Shown here: piece after piece, positions 30,889 to 43,520 of the stretch
Numbering within the stretch: the stretch's first letter is position 1
How the letters are laid out: the number at the start of each line of letters is the position of its first letter
Source: Steromphala cineraria
Taxonomy: Eukaryota; Mollusca; Gastropoda; Trochida; Trochidae
NCBI GenBank assembly: GCA_916613615.1
Contig: OU744728.1
Coordinates: 33,247,950 to 33,311,949 of the forward strand
Direction of reading: 5' to 3'
DNA: 64,000 nt
Made by a program: the position numbers and the translations under genes
The notes under the pieces: generated by a model
Databases searched by the model: none
What the model was told of the DNA's origin: nothing
Seen by the model: only the letters and a program-made list of their open reading frames with translations

Positions 30889-33380
30889 ACATTCATATAT
30901 TATGGTGCATGGGATAAACACATCAATGGTGGTGTCCAGTAAACATTCAGATATGATGGCGCATGGGATAAACACATCAATGGTGGTGTCCAGTACATAT
31001 TCATGTATGATGGTGCATGAGATCAACACATCAATGGTTGTGTCCAGTACATATTCACATATGATGGTGCATGAGATAAACACATCAATGATGGGGTCCA
31101 GTTAACATTCATATAAGATGGTGCATGGGATAAACACATTAATGTTGGTGTCCAGTAAGCATTCATATATGATGGTGCATGGGATCAACACATCAATGGT
31201 GGTGTACAGTAAGCATTCATATATGATGGTGCATGGGATAAACACATTAATGGTGGTGTCCAGTAAACATTCATATATGATGGTGCATGGGGTCAACACA
31301 TCAATGGTGGTGTCCAGTAAGCATTCATATATGATGGTGCATGGGATCAACACATCAATGGTGGCGTCCAGTAAACATTTATATATGATGGTGCATGGGA
31401 TAAACACATCATTGGTGGTATCCAGTAAACATTCATATATGATGGTGCATAGGATCAACACATCAATGGTGGTGTCCAGTACATATTCATATATGATGGT
31501 GCATGGGATCAACACATCAACGGTTGTGTCCAGTAAACATTCATATATGATGGTGCATGGGATCAACACATCAATGGTGGTGTCCAGTAAATATTCATAT
31601 ATGATGGTGCATGGGATAAACACATCAATGGTGGTTTCCAGTAAACTTTCATATATGATGGTGCATGGGATAAACACATCAATGGTGGTGTCCTGTAAAC
31701 TTTCATATATGATGGTGCATGGGATCAACACATCAATGGTGGTGTCCAGTAAACATTCATATATGATGGTGCATGGGATAAACACATCAATGGTGGTGTC
31801 CAGTACATATTCATGTATGATGGTGCATGAGATCAACACATCAATGGTTGTGTCCAGTATATATTCACATATGATGGTGCATGAGATAAACACATCAATG
31901 ATGGTGTCCAGTTAACATTCATATAAGATGGTGCATGGGATAAACACATTAATGGTTGTGTCCAGTAAGCATTCATATATGATGGTGCATGGGATCAACA
32001 CATCAATGGTGGTGTACAGTAAGCATTCATATATGATGGTGCATGGGATAAACACATTAATGGTGGTGTCCAGTAAACATTCATATATGATGGTGCATGG
32101 GGTCAACACATCAATGGTGGTGTCCAGTAAGCATTCATATATGATGGTGCATGGGATCAACACATCAATGGTGGCGTCCAGTAAACATTTATATATGATG
32201 GTGCATGGGATAAACACATCATTGGTGGTATCCAGTAAACATTCATATATGATGGTGCATAGGATAAACACATCAATGGTGGTGTCCAGTAAGCATTCAT
32301 ATATGATGGTGCAAGGGATAAACACATCAATGGTGGTTTCCAGTAAACATTCATATATGATTGTGCATGGGGTCAACACATAAATGGTGGTGTCCAGTAA
32401 ACATTTATATATGATGGTGCATGGGATAAACACATCAATGGTTGTGTCCAGTGAACATTTATATATGATGGTGCATGGGATAAACACATCATTGGTGGTA
32501 TCCAGTAAACATTCATGTATGATGGTGCATGGGATCAACACATCAATGGCGGTTTCCAGTACATATTCATATATGATGGTGCATGGGATAAACACATCAA
32601 TGGTTGTGTCCAGTAAACATTCAAATATGATGGTGCAGTGGATAACATATCAAAGGTGGTGTCCAGTAAACATTCATATATGATGTTGCATGGGATCAAC
32701 ACATCAATGGTGGTGTCCAGTAAACATTTATATATGATGGTGCATGAGATAAACACATCAATGGTGGTGTCCAGTAAACATTGGTATATGATGGTGCATG
32801 GGATAAACACATCAATGGTGGTGTCCTGTCATCATTTATAAAGGATGGCGCATGAGATAAACACATTAATTGTGGTGTCCAGTTAACATTCATATATGAT
32901 GGTGCATGGGATCAACACATCAATGGTAGATTCCAGTACATATTCATATATGATGGTGCATGGGATCAACACATCAATGGTGGTGTCCAGTAAATATTCA
33001 TATATGACGGTGCATAGGATAAACACATCAATGGTGGTGTCCAGTAAACATTCATATATGATGATGCATGGGATCAACACATCAATGGTGGTGTCCAGTA
33101 AGCATTCATATATGATGGTGCATAGGATAAACAAATCAATGGTGGTGTCCAGTAAGCATTCATATATGATGGTGCATGGGATCAACACATCAATGGTGGT
33201 GTCCAGTAAATATTCATATATGATGGTGCATAGGATAAACACATCAATGGTGGTGTCCAGTACATATTCATATATGATGGTGCATGGGATAAACACATTA
33301 ATGGTGGTGTCCAGTAAACGTTCATATATGATGGTGCATGGGATAAACACATCAATGGTGGTGTCCAGTAAATATTCATA

Positions 33381-33575
33381 TGAAACATAAAACATAAACA
33401 TAACATAACAACCATAAAACTGACGATGAAGGGTAAATATTTATGTATTATGTTTCAGGGTAAATACCTAACTATGACGATGTCGGGTAAATATTCAGAT
33501 ATGCTGCTGCAGTGTAAATACACAGCAATGATAGTGTTGGATGAATGTTTTGATATTGACGCGCATAATATGTAT
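33381..33575. repeat. Decayed edge monomers of satellite A with a CATAA-rich patch
   Basis: After the last clean monomer the sequence becomes a low-complexity patch (33,386-33,419, repeated ACATAA words). Diverged monomer-like pieces follow. Around 33,486 GGGTAAATATTCAGATATG aligns with the GTAAATATTCATATATG variant, and the next part (GTGTAAATACACAGCAATG) aligns with GGATAAACACATCAATG. Decay at an array border is expected where unequal exchange no longer homogenises copies. Confidence 0.65.
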
Positions 33576-34186
33576 GGGAAAAGAAAGGGGTCAATTTGAA
33601 AGAGTGTGAATGGTTCTATACGAGATGCCAATATGTGATTTTACATGGCAAATTCGCACATATTATTATGTAAAGTTAAGGAAATATGCAAACATGATAG
33701 CCAGATGCAATGGAAATACAGCAGATATGATGGTCATGGGCGATAATATAGACAGATGGCGTTGATTAATAAGTCAAATAATGATGAAGGGAACATAAAC
33801 ATGTGCCATAGAAGGCGAGGCAGCTAGTAGCAAATAGCAATTATGCAGCAGGGTTCAAATGATAGTCGGCCTAGCCGTTAATGTAATGGCGATTAAACAA
33901 TTATTTCAGTCCATGTTACTTGCATATTGCTCCCCAGCGAGCGCATGGTCTCACTAATTAAATAGTTAGATAGACAAAAATCTATAAGCATCAGAGCTTG
34001 GCGATATTTATTCCTTTGTTATTTATAGTTATCCGCAAGTTGTAAGCATGATAAGTGGAGAGGGGTGCATGGAATGGGTTACACGTCTCATTATTGAATT
34101 AAAGTGAGTATACAACGTGAGCTCTTAAACTGGAATTAAACTCTTATATCCGTAAGCGTAATCGTATATATAAGCTTACAAATATA
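33576..34186. other. Unassigned spacer between satellite A and the LINE fragment
   Basis: About 610 bp of AT-rich, apparently unique sequence with stops in all frames. I see no tRNA, no recognisable protein similarity and no repeat structure beyond chance. It may be a further decayed upstream part of the retrotransposon that becomes recognisable at 34,187, but I cannot show that. Confidence 0.5.
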
Positions 34187-34771
34187 AGGAATCAAAACTT
34201 CACTTATCAAACTGAAGTCAATTCTCCTGATAAACAAATTGAAGAAGTTATTTCTACCACAAGCCATCCTCTATGTGATCTGTATATTAATACGAATCAA
34301 GTTCACGATGTTCTTTCTTCAGTAGACAAAAGCGACGGAACCGGGTTGGCATTAGCAAGAAGTTCCTAAGAATGAATGTTTAACTGTGAGCCGATGTGTT
34401 ACAGAAATTTTGATAATGAGAGACAATGACTTTCGAATCAGTATGAGTTATATAGAAGTAAAAGCGGTTTGCTATGACGTTAGTACAGGGTTCAAAAGAG
34501 TTTTGCATAAGGGCATCATACACACACTTAAAAATGTGGTGTAAATTCGAATTGGTTCAGGAGTGTTTAAGACGTATCTTGAAAAAGAGAACAATGGGTT
34601 GTTATTAATGGATGCAAAATTTCCGATAAAATACAAGAGGGGTCACCGCTGGCGTGAAACAGGGTTCCATATGTTTGATGTTATTGTTAGTTATATATTT
34701 CAACGATATAGTCGAAGGCATCAATGGTGATATTCGGCTCTTCGCAGATAATACGTTTTTGCTCATCCACT
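34187..34771 (+). pseudogene. Non-LTR retrotransposon (CR1-like) reverse transcriptase remnant
   Basis: This is a broken plus-strand reverse transcriptase of a LINE-type element. An open run of about 60 codons (34,187-34,369) reads into VHDVLSSVDKSDGTG, resembling the conserved start of the RT domain in CR1/Jockey-like elements, and ends at a TAA. After a probable deletion, a motif-A-like DVSTGFKRVLHKG begins at 34,476: the first Asp is kept, but the usual AFD Asp is Lys. VVINGCKISDK begins at 34,598 in another frame. FNDIVEGINGDIRLFADNT (34,699-34,755) is the motif C region, with FADD changed to FADN. Frames change at least twice and stops intervene, so the element is dead. It ends where the 40-bp satellite begins. 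The RT assignment is firm; the clade is inferred. Confidence 0.85.
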
Positions 34772-36233
34772 CATGTCTTGATCCACTACAGTTTAGTATA
34801 AGTACCATCATGTTGTCTTGATCTACTACAGTTTAGAATAGGTACCATCATGATGTCTTGATCCACTACAGTTAAGAATAGGTACCATCATGATGTCTTG
34901 ATCCACTACAGTTTAGTATAAGTACCATCATGATGTCTTGATCCACTACAGTTTAGTATAAGTACCAGCATGACGTCTTGATCCACTACAGTTTAGAATA
35001 GGTACCAGCATGATGTGTTGATCCCACTACAGTTTAGTATAGGTACCATCATGATGTCTTGATCCACTACATTTTAGTATAGGTACCATCATGACGTCTT
35101 GATCCACTACAGTTTAGTATAGGTACCATCATGACGTCTTGATCCACTACAGTTAAGTATAAGTACCAGCATGATGTCTTGATCCACTACAGTTTAGTAT
35201 AGGTACCATCATGACGTCTTGATCCACTACAGTTTAGTATAAGTACCATCATGATTTCTTGATCCACTACAGTTTAGTATAAGTACCAGCATGACGTCTT
35301 GATCCACTACAGTTTAGTATAAGTACCATCATGTTGTCTTGATCTACTACAGTTTAGAATAGGTACCATCATGATGTCTTGATCCACTACAGTTAAGAAT
35401 AGGTACCATCATGATGTCTTGATCCACTACATTTTAGTATAAGTACCAGCATGACGTCTTGATCCACTACAGTTTAGAATAGGTACCAGCATGATGTGTT
35501 GATCCCACTACAGTTTAGTATAGGTACCATCATGATGTCTTGATCCACTACAGTTTAGTATAGGTACCATCATGACGTCTTGATCCACTACAGTTTAGTA
35601 TAGGTACCATCATGACGTCTTGATCCACTACAGTTTAGTATAAGTACCAGCATGACGTCTTGATCCACTACAGTTTAGTATAGGTACCATCATGACGTCT
35701 TGATCCACTACAGTTTAGTATAAGTACCATCATGATTTCTTGATCCACTACAGTTTAGTATAAGTACCAGCATGACGTCTTGATCCACTACAGTTTAGTA
35801 TAAGTACCATCATGTTGTCTTGATCTACTACAGTTTAGAATAGGTACCATCATGATGTCTTGATCCACTACAGTTTAGAATAGGTACCATCATGATGTCT
35901 TGATCCACTACAGTTTAGTATAGGTACCAGCATGATGTCTTGATCCACTACAGTTTACTATAGGTACCAGCATGACGTCTTGATCCACTACAGTTAAGTA
36001 TAGGTACCAGCATGATGTCTTGATCCACTACAGTTTAGTAAAGGTACCAGCATGATGTCTTGATCCACTACAGTTAAGTAAAGGTACCAGCACGATGTCT
36101 TGATCCACTACAGTTTAGTATAGGTACCATCATGATGTCTTGATCCTCTACAGTTTAGTATAAGTACCATCATGATGTATTGATCCTCTACAGTTTAGTA
36201 TAAGTACCATCATGACGTCTTGATCCACTACAG

Positions 36234-39200
36234 TTTGTATAGGTACCAGCATGATGTCTTGATCCACTACAGTTTAGTATAGGTACCATCATGATGTCTT
36301 GATCCTCTACAGTTTAGTATAAGTACCATCATGATGTCTTGATCCACTACAGTTTAGTATAGGTACCAGCATGATGTATTGATCTACTGCAGTTTACTAT
36401 AGGTACCATCATGATGTCTTGATCCTCTACAGTTTAGTATAAGTACCATCATGATGTCTTGATCCACTACAGTTTAGTATAGGTACCAGCATGATGTATT
36501 GATCTACTGCAGTTTACTATAGGTACCAGCATGATGTCTTGATCCACTACAATTTAGTATAGGTACCAGCATGATGTATTGATCTACTGCAGTTTACTAT
36601 AGGTACCAGCATGATGTCTTGATCCACTACAGTTTAGTATAAGTACCATCATGATGTCTTGATCCACTACAATTTAGTATAGGTACCAGCATGATGTATT
36701 GATCTACTGCAGTTTACTATAGGTACCAGCATGATGTCTTGATCCACTACAGTTAAGTATAGGTACCATCATGATGTCTTGATCCACTACAGTTTAGTAA
36801 AGGTACCAGCACGATGTCTTGATCCACTACAGTTTAGTATAGGTACCATCATGATGTCTTGATCCTCTACAGTTTAGTATAAGTACCATCATGATGTCTT
36901 GATCCACTACAGTTTAGTATAGGTACCAGCATGATGTATTGATCTACTGCAGTTTACTATAGGTACCAGCATGATGTCTTGATCCACTACAGTTTAGTAT
37001 AGGTACCAGCATGATGTATTGATCTACTGCAGTTTACTATAGGTACCAGCATGATGTCTTGATCCACTACAGTTTAGTATAGGTACCATCATGATGTCTT
37101 GATCCACTACAGTTTAGTATAAGTACCATCATGATGTCTTGATCCACTACAGTTTAGTATAGGTACCAGCATGATGTATTGATCTACTGCAGTTTACTAT
37201 AGGTACCAGCATGATGTCTTGATCTACTACAGTTTACTATAGGTACCAGCACGATGTCTTGATCCACTACTGTTTAGTATAGGTACCAGCACGATGTCTT
37301 GATCCTCTACAGTTTAGTATAAGTACCATCATGATGTCTTGATCCACTACAGTTTAGTATAGGTACCAGCATGATGTATTGATCTACTGCAGTTTACTAT
37401 AGGTACCAGCATGATGTCTTGATCCACTACAGTTTAGTATAGGTACCAGCATGATGTATTGATCTACTGCAGTTTACTATAGGTACCAGCATGATGTCTT
37501 GATCCACTACAGTTTAGTATAGGTACCATCATGCTGTCTTGATCCTCTACAGTTTAGTATAAGTACCATCATGATGTCTTGATCCACTACAGTTTAGTAT
37601 AGGTACCAGCATGATGTATTGATCTACTGCAGTTTACTATAGGTACCAGCATGATGTCTTGATCCACTACAGTTTAGTAAAGGTACCAGCACGATGTCTT
37701 GATCCACTACAGTTTAGTATAGGTACCATCATGATGTCTTGATCCTCTACAGTTTAGTATAAGTACCATCATGATGTCTTGATCCACTACAGTTTAGTAT
37801 AGGTACCAGCATGATGTATTGATCTACTGCAGTTTACTATAGGCACCAGCATGATTTATTGATCCACTACAGTTTAGTATAAGTACCAGCATGATGTCTT
37901 GATCCACTACAGTTTAGTATAGGTACCATCATGTCTTGATCCACTACAGTTTACTATAGGTACCAGCACGATGTCTTGATCCACTACAATTTGGTATAGG
38001 TACCAGCATGATGTCTTGATCCACTACAGTTTAGTAAAGGTACCAGCACGATGTCTTGATCCACTGCAGTTTACTATAAGTACCACCATGATGTCTTGAT
38101 ACACTACAGTTTAGTATAGGTACCAGCATGATGTCTTGATCCACTACAGTTTACTATAGGTACCAGCATGATGTCTTGATCCACTTCAGTTTACTATAGG
38201 TACCAGCATGATGTCTTGATCCACTACAGTTAAGTAAAGGTACCATCATGATGTCTTGATCCACTACAGTTTAGCATAAGTACCAGCATGATGTCTTGAT
38301 CCACTACAGTTTAGCATAAGTACCAGCATGATGTCTTGATCCACTACAGTTTAGTATAGGTACCATCATGACGTCTTGATCCTCTATTGTTTAGTATAGG
38401 TACCATTATGACGTCTTGATCCACTACAGTTTGTATAGGTACCAGCATGATGTCTTGATCCACTACAGTTTAGTATAGGTACCATCATGATGTCTTGATC
38501 CTCTACAGTTTAGTATAAGTACCATCATGATGTCTTGATCCACTACAGTTTAGTATAGGTACCAGCATGATGTATTGATCTACTGCAGTTTACTATAGGT
38601 ACCAGCATGATGTCTTGATCCACTACAGTTTAGTATAGGTACCAGCATGATGTATTGATCTACTGCAGTTTACTATAGGTACCAGCATGATGTATTGATC
38701 CACTACAGTTTAGTATAAGTACCATCATGATGTCTTGATCCACTACAATTTAGTATAGGTACCAGCATGATGTATTGATCTACTGCAGTTTACTATAGGT
38801 ACCAGCATGATGTCTTGATCCACTACAGTTAAGTATAGGTACCATCATGATGTCTTGATCCTCTACAGTTTAGTATAAATACCATCATGATGTCTTGATC
38901 CACTACAGTTTAGTATAGGTACCAGCATGATGTCTTGATCTACTGCAGTTTAGTATAGGTACCAGCATGATGTCTTGATCCACTACAGTTTAGTAAAGGT
39001 ACCAGCACGATGTCTTGATCCACTACAGTTTAGTATAGGTACCATCATGATGTCTTGATCCTCTACAGTTTAGTATAAGTACCATCATGATGTCTTGATC
39101 CACTACAGTTTAGTATAGGTACCAGCATGATGTATTGATCTACTGCAGTTTACTATAGGTACCAGCATGATGTCTTGATCCACTACAGTTTAGTATAGGT

Positions 39201-40400
39201 ACCAGCATGATGTATTGATCTACTGCAGTTTACTATAGGTACCAGCATGATGTCTTGATCCACTACAGTTTAGTATAGGTACCATCATGATGTCTTGATC
39301 CTCTACAGTTTAGTATAAGTACCATCATGATGTCTTGATCCACTACAGTTTAGTATAGGTACCAGCATGATGTATTGATCTACTGCAGTTTACTATAGGT
39401 ACCAGCATGATGTCTTGATCTACTACAGTTTACTATAGGTACCAGCACGATGTCTTGATCCACTACTGTTTAGTATAGGTACCAGCACGATGTCTTGATC
39501 CTCTACAGTTTAGTATAAGTACCATCATGATGTCTTGATCCACTACAGTTTAGTATAGGTACCAGCATGATGTATTGATCTACTGCAGTTTACTATAGGT
39601 ACCAGCATGATGTCTTGATCCACTACAGTTTAGTATAGGTACCAGCATGATGTATTGATCTACTGCAGTTTACTATAGGTACCAGCATGATGTCTTGATC
39701 CACTACAGTTTAGTATAGGTACCATCATGATGTCTTGATCCTCTACAGTTTAGTATAAGTACCATCATGATGTCTTGATCCACTACAGTTTAGTATAGGT
39801 ACCAGCATTATGTATTGATCTACTGCAGTTTACTATAGGTACCAGCATGATGCCTTGATCCACTACAGTTTAGTAAAGGTACCAGCACGATGTCTTGATC
39901 CACTACAGTTTAGTATAGGTACCATCATGATGTCTTGATCCTCTACAGTTTAGTATAAGTACCATCATGATGTCTTGATCCACTACAGTTTAGTATAGGT
40001 ACCAGCATGATGTATTGATCTACTGCAGTTTACTATAGGCACCAGCATGATTTATTGATCCACTACAGTTTAGTATAAGTACCAGCATGATGTCTTGATC
40101 CACTACAGTTTAGTATAGGTACCATCATGTCTTGATCCACTACAGTTTACTATAGGTACCAGCACGATGTCTTGATCCACTACAATTTGGTATAGGTACC
40201 AGCATGATGTCTTGATCCACTACAGTTTAGTAAAGGTACCAGCACGATGTCTTGATCCACTGCAGTTTACTATAAGTACCACCATGATGTCTTGATACAC
40301 TACAGTTTAGTATAGGTACCAGCATGATGTCTTGATCCACTACAGTTTACTATAGGTACCAGCATGATGTCTTGATCCTCTACAGTTTAGTATAGGTACC
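36234..40400. repeat. Two tandem 2,196-bp higher-order units in satellite B
   Basis: Distinctive monomers recur at an offset of exactly 2,196 bp. The short TTTGTATAGG form is at 36,234 and 38,430, GATCCACTACTG at 37,261 and 39,457, and the truncated CCATCATGTCTTG junction near 37,931 and 40,127. The unit is about 55 monomers. The second copy carries about 80 bp extra near 40,370. The end position is approximate. Confidence 0.88.
36361..39845. repeat. 80-bp alternating dimer subfamily with PstI-type CTGCAG
   Basis: Within the 2,196-bp units, monomers often alternate between an ordinary form (GATCCACTACAG) and a second form reading GTATTGATCTACTGCAG followed by TTTACTATAGG. This makes local 80-bp dimers, for example around 36,481-36,640 and 37,381-37,540. 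The second form adds a CTGCAG palindrome to the GGTACC already present. Such alternation is typical of higher-order satellite organisation. Confidence 0.8.
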
Positions 40401-40440
40401 AGCATGATGTCTTGATCCACTACAGTTTAGTATACGTACC

Positions 40441-43400
40441 ATCATGATGTCTTGATCCACTTCAGTTTACTATAGGTACCAGCATGATGTCTTGATCCAC
40501 TACAGTTAAGTAAAGGTACCATCATGATGTCTTGATCCACTACAGTTTAGCATAAGTACCAGCATGATGTCTTGATCCACTACAGTTTAGTATAAGTACC
40601 ATCATGATGTATTGATCTACTATAGTTTAGCATAAGTACCAGCATGATGTCTTGATCCACTACAGTTTAGCATAAGTACCAGCATGATGTCTTGATCCAC
40701 TACAGTTTAGTATAGGTACCATCATGACGTCTTGATCTACTACAGTTTACTATAGGTACCAGCATGATGTCTTGATCCACTACAGTTTAGTATAGGTACC
40801 AGCATGATGCCTTGATCCACTACAGTTTAGTATAGGTACCAGCACGATGTCTTGATCCACTACAGTTTAGTAAAAGTACCATCCTGATGTCTTGATCCAC
40901 TACAGTTTAGTATAGGTACCAGCATGATGTATTGATCCCACTACATTTTAGTATAGGTACCAGCACGATGTCTTGATCCACTACAGTTTGGTATAGGTAC
41001 CAGCATGATGTCCTGATCCATTACAGTTTAGTATAGGTACCAGCACGATGTCTTGATCCACTACAGTTTACTATAGGTACCAGCATGATGTCTTGATCCA
41101 CTACAGTTTAGTAAAGGTACCATCATGACGTCTTGATCTACTACAGTTTACTATAGGTACCAGCATGATGTCTTGATCCACTACAGTTTAGTATAGGTAC
41201 CAGCACGATGTCTTGATCCACTACAGCTTAGTATAGGTACCAGCATGGTGTCTTGATCCACTACAGTTTAGTATAGGTACCATCATGACGTCTTGATCTA
41301 CTACAGTTTAGTATAGGTACCAGCATGATGTATTGATCTACTGCAGTTTACTATAGGTACCAGCATGATGTCTTGATCCACTTCAGTTTAGTATAGGTAC
41401 CAGCATGATGTCTTGATCCACTACAGTTTGGTATAGGTACCAGCATGATGTCTTGATCCACTACAGTTGAGTAAAGGTACCATCATGATGTCTTGATCTA
41501 CTACAGTTTACTATAGGTACCAGCATGATGTCTTGATCCACTACAGTTTAGTATAGGTACCAGCATGATGTCTTGATCCACTACAGCTTACTATAGGTAC
41601 CATCATGATGTCTTGATCCACTACAGTTAAGTATAGGTACCAGCACGATGTCTTGATCCTCTACAGTTTAGTAAAAGTACCATCATGATGTCTTGATCCA
41701 CTACATTTTAGTATAGGTACCAGCATGATGTATTGATCTACTACAGTTTACTATAGGTACCAGCATGATGTCTTGATCCACTACAGTTTAGTATAGGTAC
41801 CAGCATGATGTCTTTATCTACTACAGTTTAGTATAGGTACCATCATGATGTCTTGATCTACTACAGTTTAGTATAGGTACCAGCACGATGTCTTGATCCA
41901 CTACAGTTTACTATAGGTACCAGCACGATGTCTTGATCCACTACAGTTTGTATAGGTACCATCATGATGTCTTGATCCACTTCAGTTTACTATAGGTACC
42001 AGCATGATGTCTTGATCCACTACAGTTAAGTAAAGGTACCATCATGATGTCTTGATCCACTACAGTTTAGCATAAGTACCAGCATGATGTCTTGATCCAC
42101 TACAGTTTAGTATAAGTACCATCATGATGTATTGATCTACTATAGTTTAGCATAAGTACCAGCATGATGTCTTGATCCACTACAGTTTAGCATAAGTACC
42201 AGCATGATGTCTTGATCCACTACAGTTTAGTATAGGTACCATCATGACGTCTTGATCTACTACAGTTTACTATAGGTACCAGCATGATGTCTTGATCCAC
42301 TACAGTTTAGTATAGGTACCAGCATGATGCCTTGATCCACTACAGTTTAGTATAGGTACCAGCACGATGTCTTGATCCACTACAGTTTAGTAAAAGTACC
42401 ATCCTGATGTCTTGATCCACTACAGTTTAGTATAGGTACCAGCATGATGTATTGATCCCACTACATTTTAGTATAGGTACCAGCACGATGTCTTGATCCA
42501 CTACAGTTTGGTATAGGTACCAGCATGATGTCCTGATCCATTACAGTTTAGTATAGGTACCAGCACGATGTCTTGATCCACTACAGTTTACTATAGGTAC
42601 CAGCATGATGTCTTGATCCACTACAGTTTAGTAAAGGTACCATCATGACGTCTTGATCTACTACAGTTTACTATAGGTACCAGCATGATGTCTTGATCAA
42701 CTACAGTTTAGTATAGGTACCAGCACGATGTCTTGATCCACTACAGCTTAGTATAGGTACCAGCATGGTGTCTTGATCCACTACAGTTTAGTATAGGTAC
42801 CATCATGACGTCTTGATCTACTACAGTTTAGTATAGGTACCAGCATGATGTATTGATCTACTGCAGTTTACTATAGGTACCAGCATGATGTCTTGATCCA
42901 CTACAGTTTAGTAAAGGTACCAGCACGATGTCTTGATCCACTTCAGTTTAGTATAGGTACCAGCATGATGTCTTGATCCACTACAGTTTGGTATAGGTAC
43001 CAGCATGATGTCTTGATCCACTACAGTTGAGTAAAGGTACCATCATGATGTCTTGATCTACTACAGTTTACTATAGGTACCAGCATGATGTCTTGATCCA
43101 CTACAGTTTAGTATAGGTACCAGCATGATGTCTTGATCCACTACAGCTTACTATAGGTACCATCATGATGTCTTGATCCACTACAGTTAAGTATAGGTAC
43201 CAGCACGATGTCTTGATCCTCTACAGTTTAGTAAAAGTACCATCATGATGTCTTGATCCACTACATTTTAGTATAGGTACCAGCATGATGTATTGATCTA
43301 CTACAGTTTACTATAGGTACCAGCATGATGTCTTGATCCACTACAGTTTAGTATAGGTACCAGCATGATGTCTTTATCTACTACAGTTTAGTATAGGTAC

Positions 43401-43520
43401 CATCATGATGTCTTGATCTACTACAGTTTAGTATAGGTACCAGCACGATGTCTTGATCCACTACAGTTTACTATAGGTACCAGCACGATGTCTTGATCCA
43501 CTACAGTTTGTATAGGTACC
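40441..43520. repeat. Two tandem units of about 1,520 bp in satellite B
   Basis: The run ATCATGATGTCTTGATCCAC followed by TTCAGTTTACT starts at 40,441 and 41,961, an offset of 1,520 bp or 38 monomers. Shared rarities include ATCCTGATG, GTCCTGATCCATTACAG, ATGGTGTC and GTCTTTATC. The offset rises to 1,560 bp by 41,881/43,441, because the second copy gained one monomer near 42,901. Another related stretch lies about 1,796 bp beyond (43,145 versus 44,941). Confidence 0.87.

Larger units (their letters stand above)
1..33380. repeat. Satellite A: 54-bp tandem array, about 618 copies
   Basis: The monomer repeats every 54 bp, with recognisable blocks CATTCATATATGATGGTG, CATGGGATAAACACATC and AATGGTGGTGTCCAGTAA. 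It is cut by the window start, so the true array is longer. Monomers differ at a few recurring positions: GTAAAC/GTACAT/GTAAGC/GTAAAT before ATTC or TTTC, GGGATAAAC/GGGATCAAC, GGTG/GGCG, and TGTCC/TTTCC. Each monomer contains the 10-bp palindrome TCATATATGA. Because 54 is divisible by three, the unit is open in three of six frames, giving 18-residue repeats (plus strand MVVSSKHSYMMVHGINTS). The length variants I found (-1, -2, +1, +4, -14) are not multiples of three, so I treat the array as non-coding. Copy number is array length divided by 54. Confidence 0.98.

Noticed and set aside
1..33494. Dozens of long open reading frames on both strands (60-1,255 codons)
   Set aside because: They are the 54-bp satellite read in stop-free frames. 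They share 18-residue repeats, overlap each other in three frames, end at 1-, 2- or 4-base indels, and lack any domain.
33840..33870. tRNA-like GGTTCAAAT box
   Set aside because: No A box, acceptor stem or anticodon arm can be placed around it.
34605..34811. 68-codon minus-strand open frame
   Set aside because: It is antisense to the recognised LINE reverse transcriptase remnant and runs into the first satellite B monomers.
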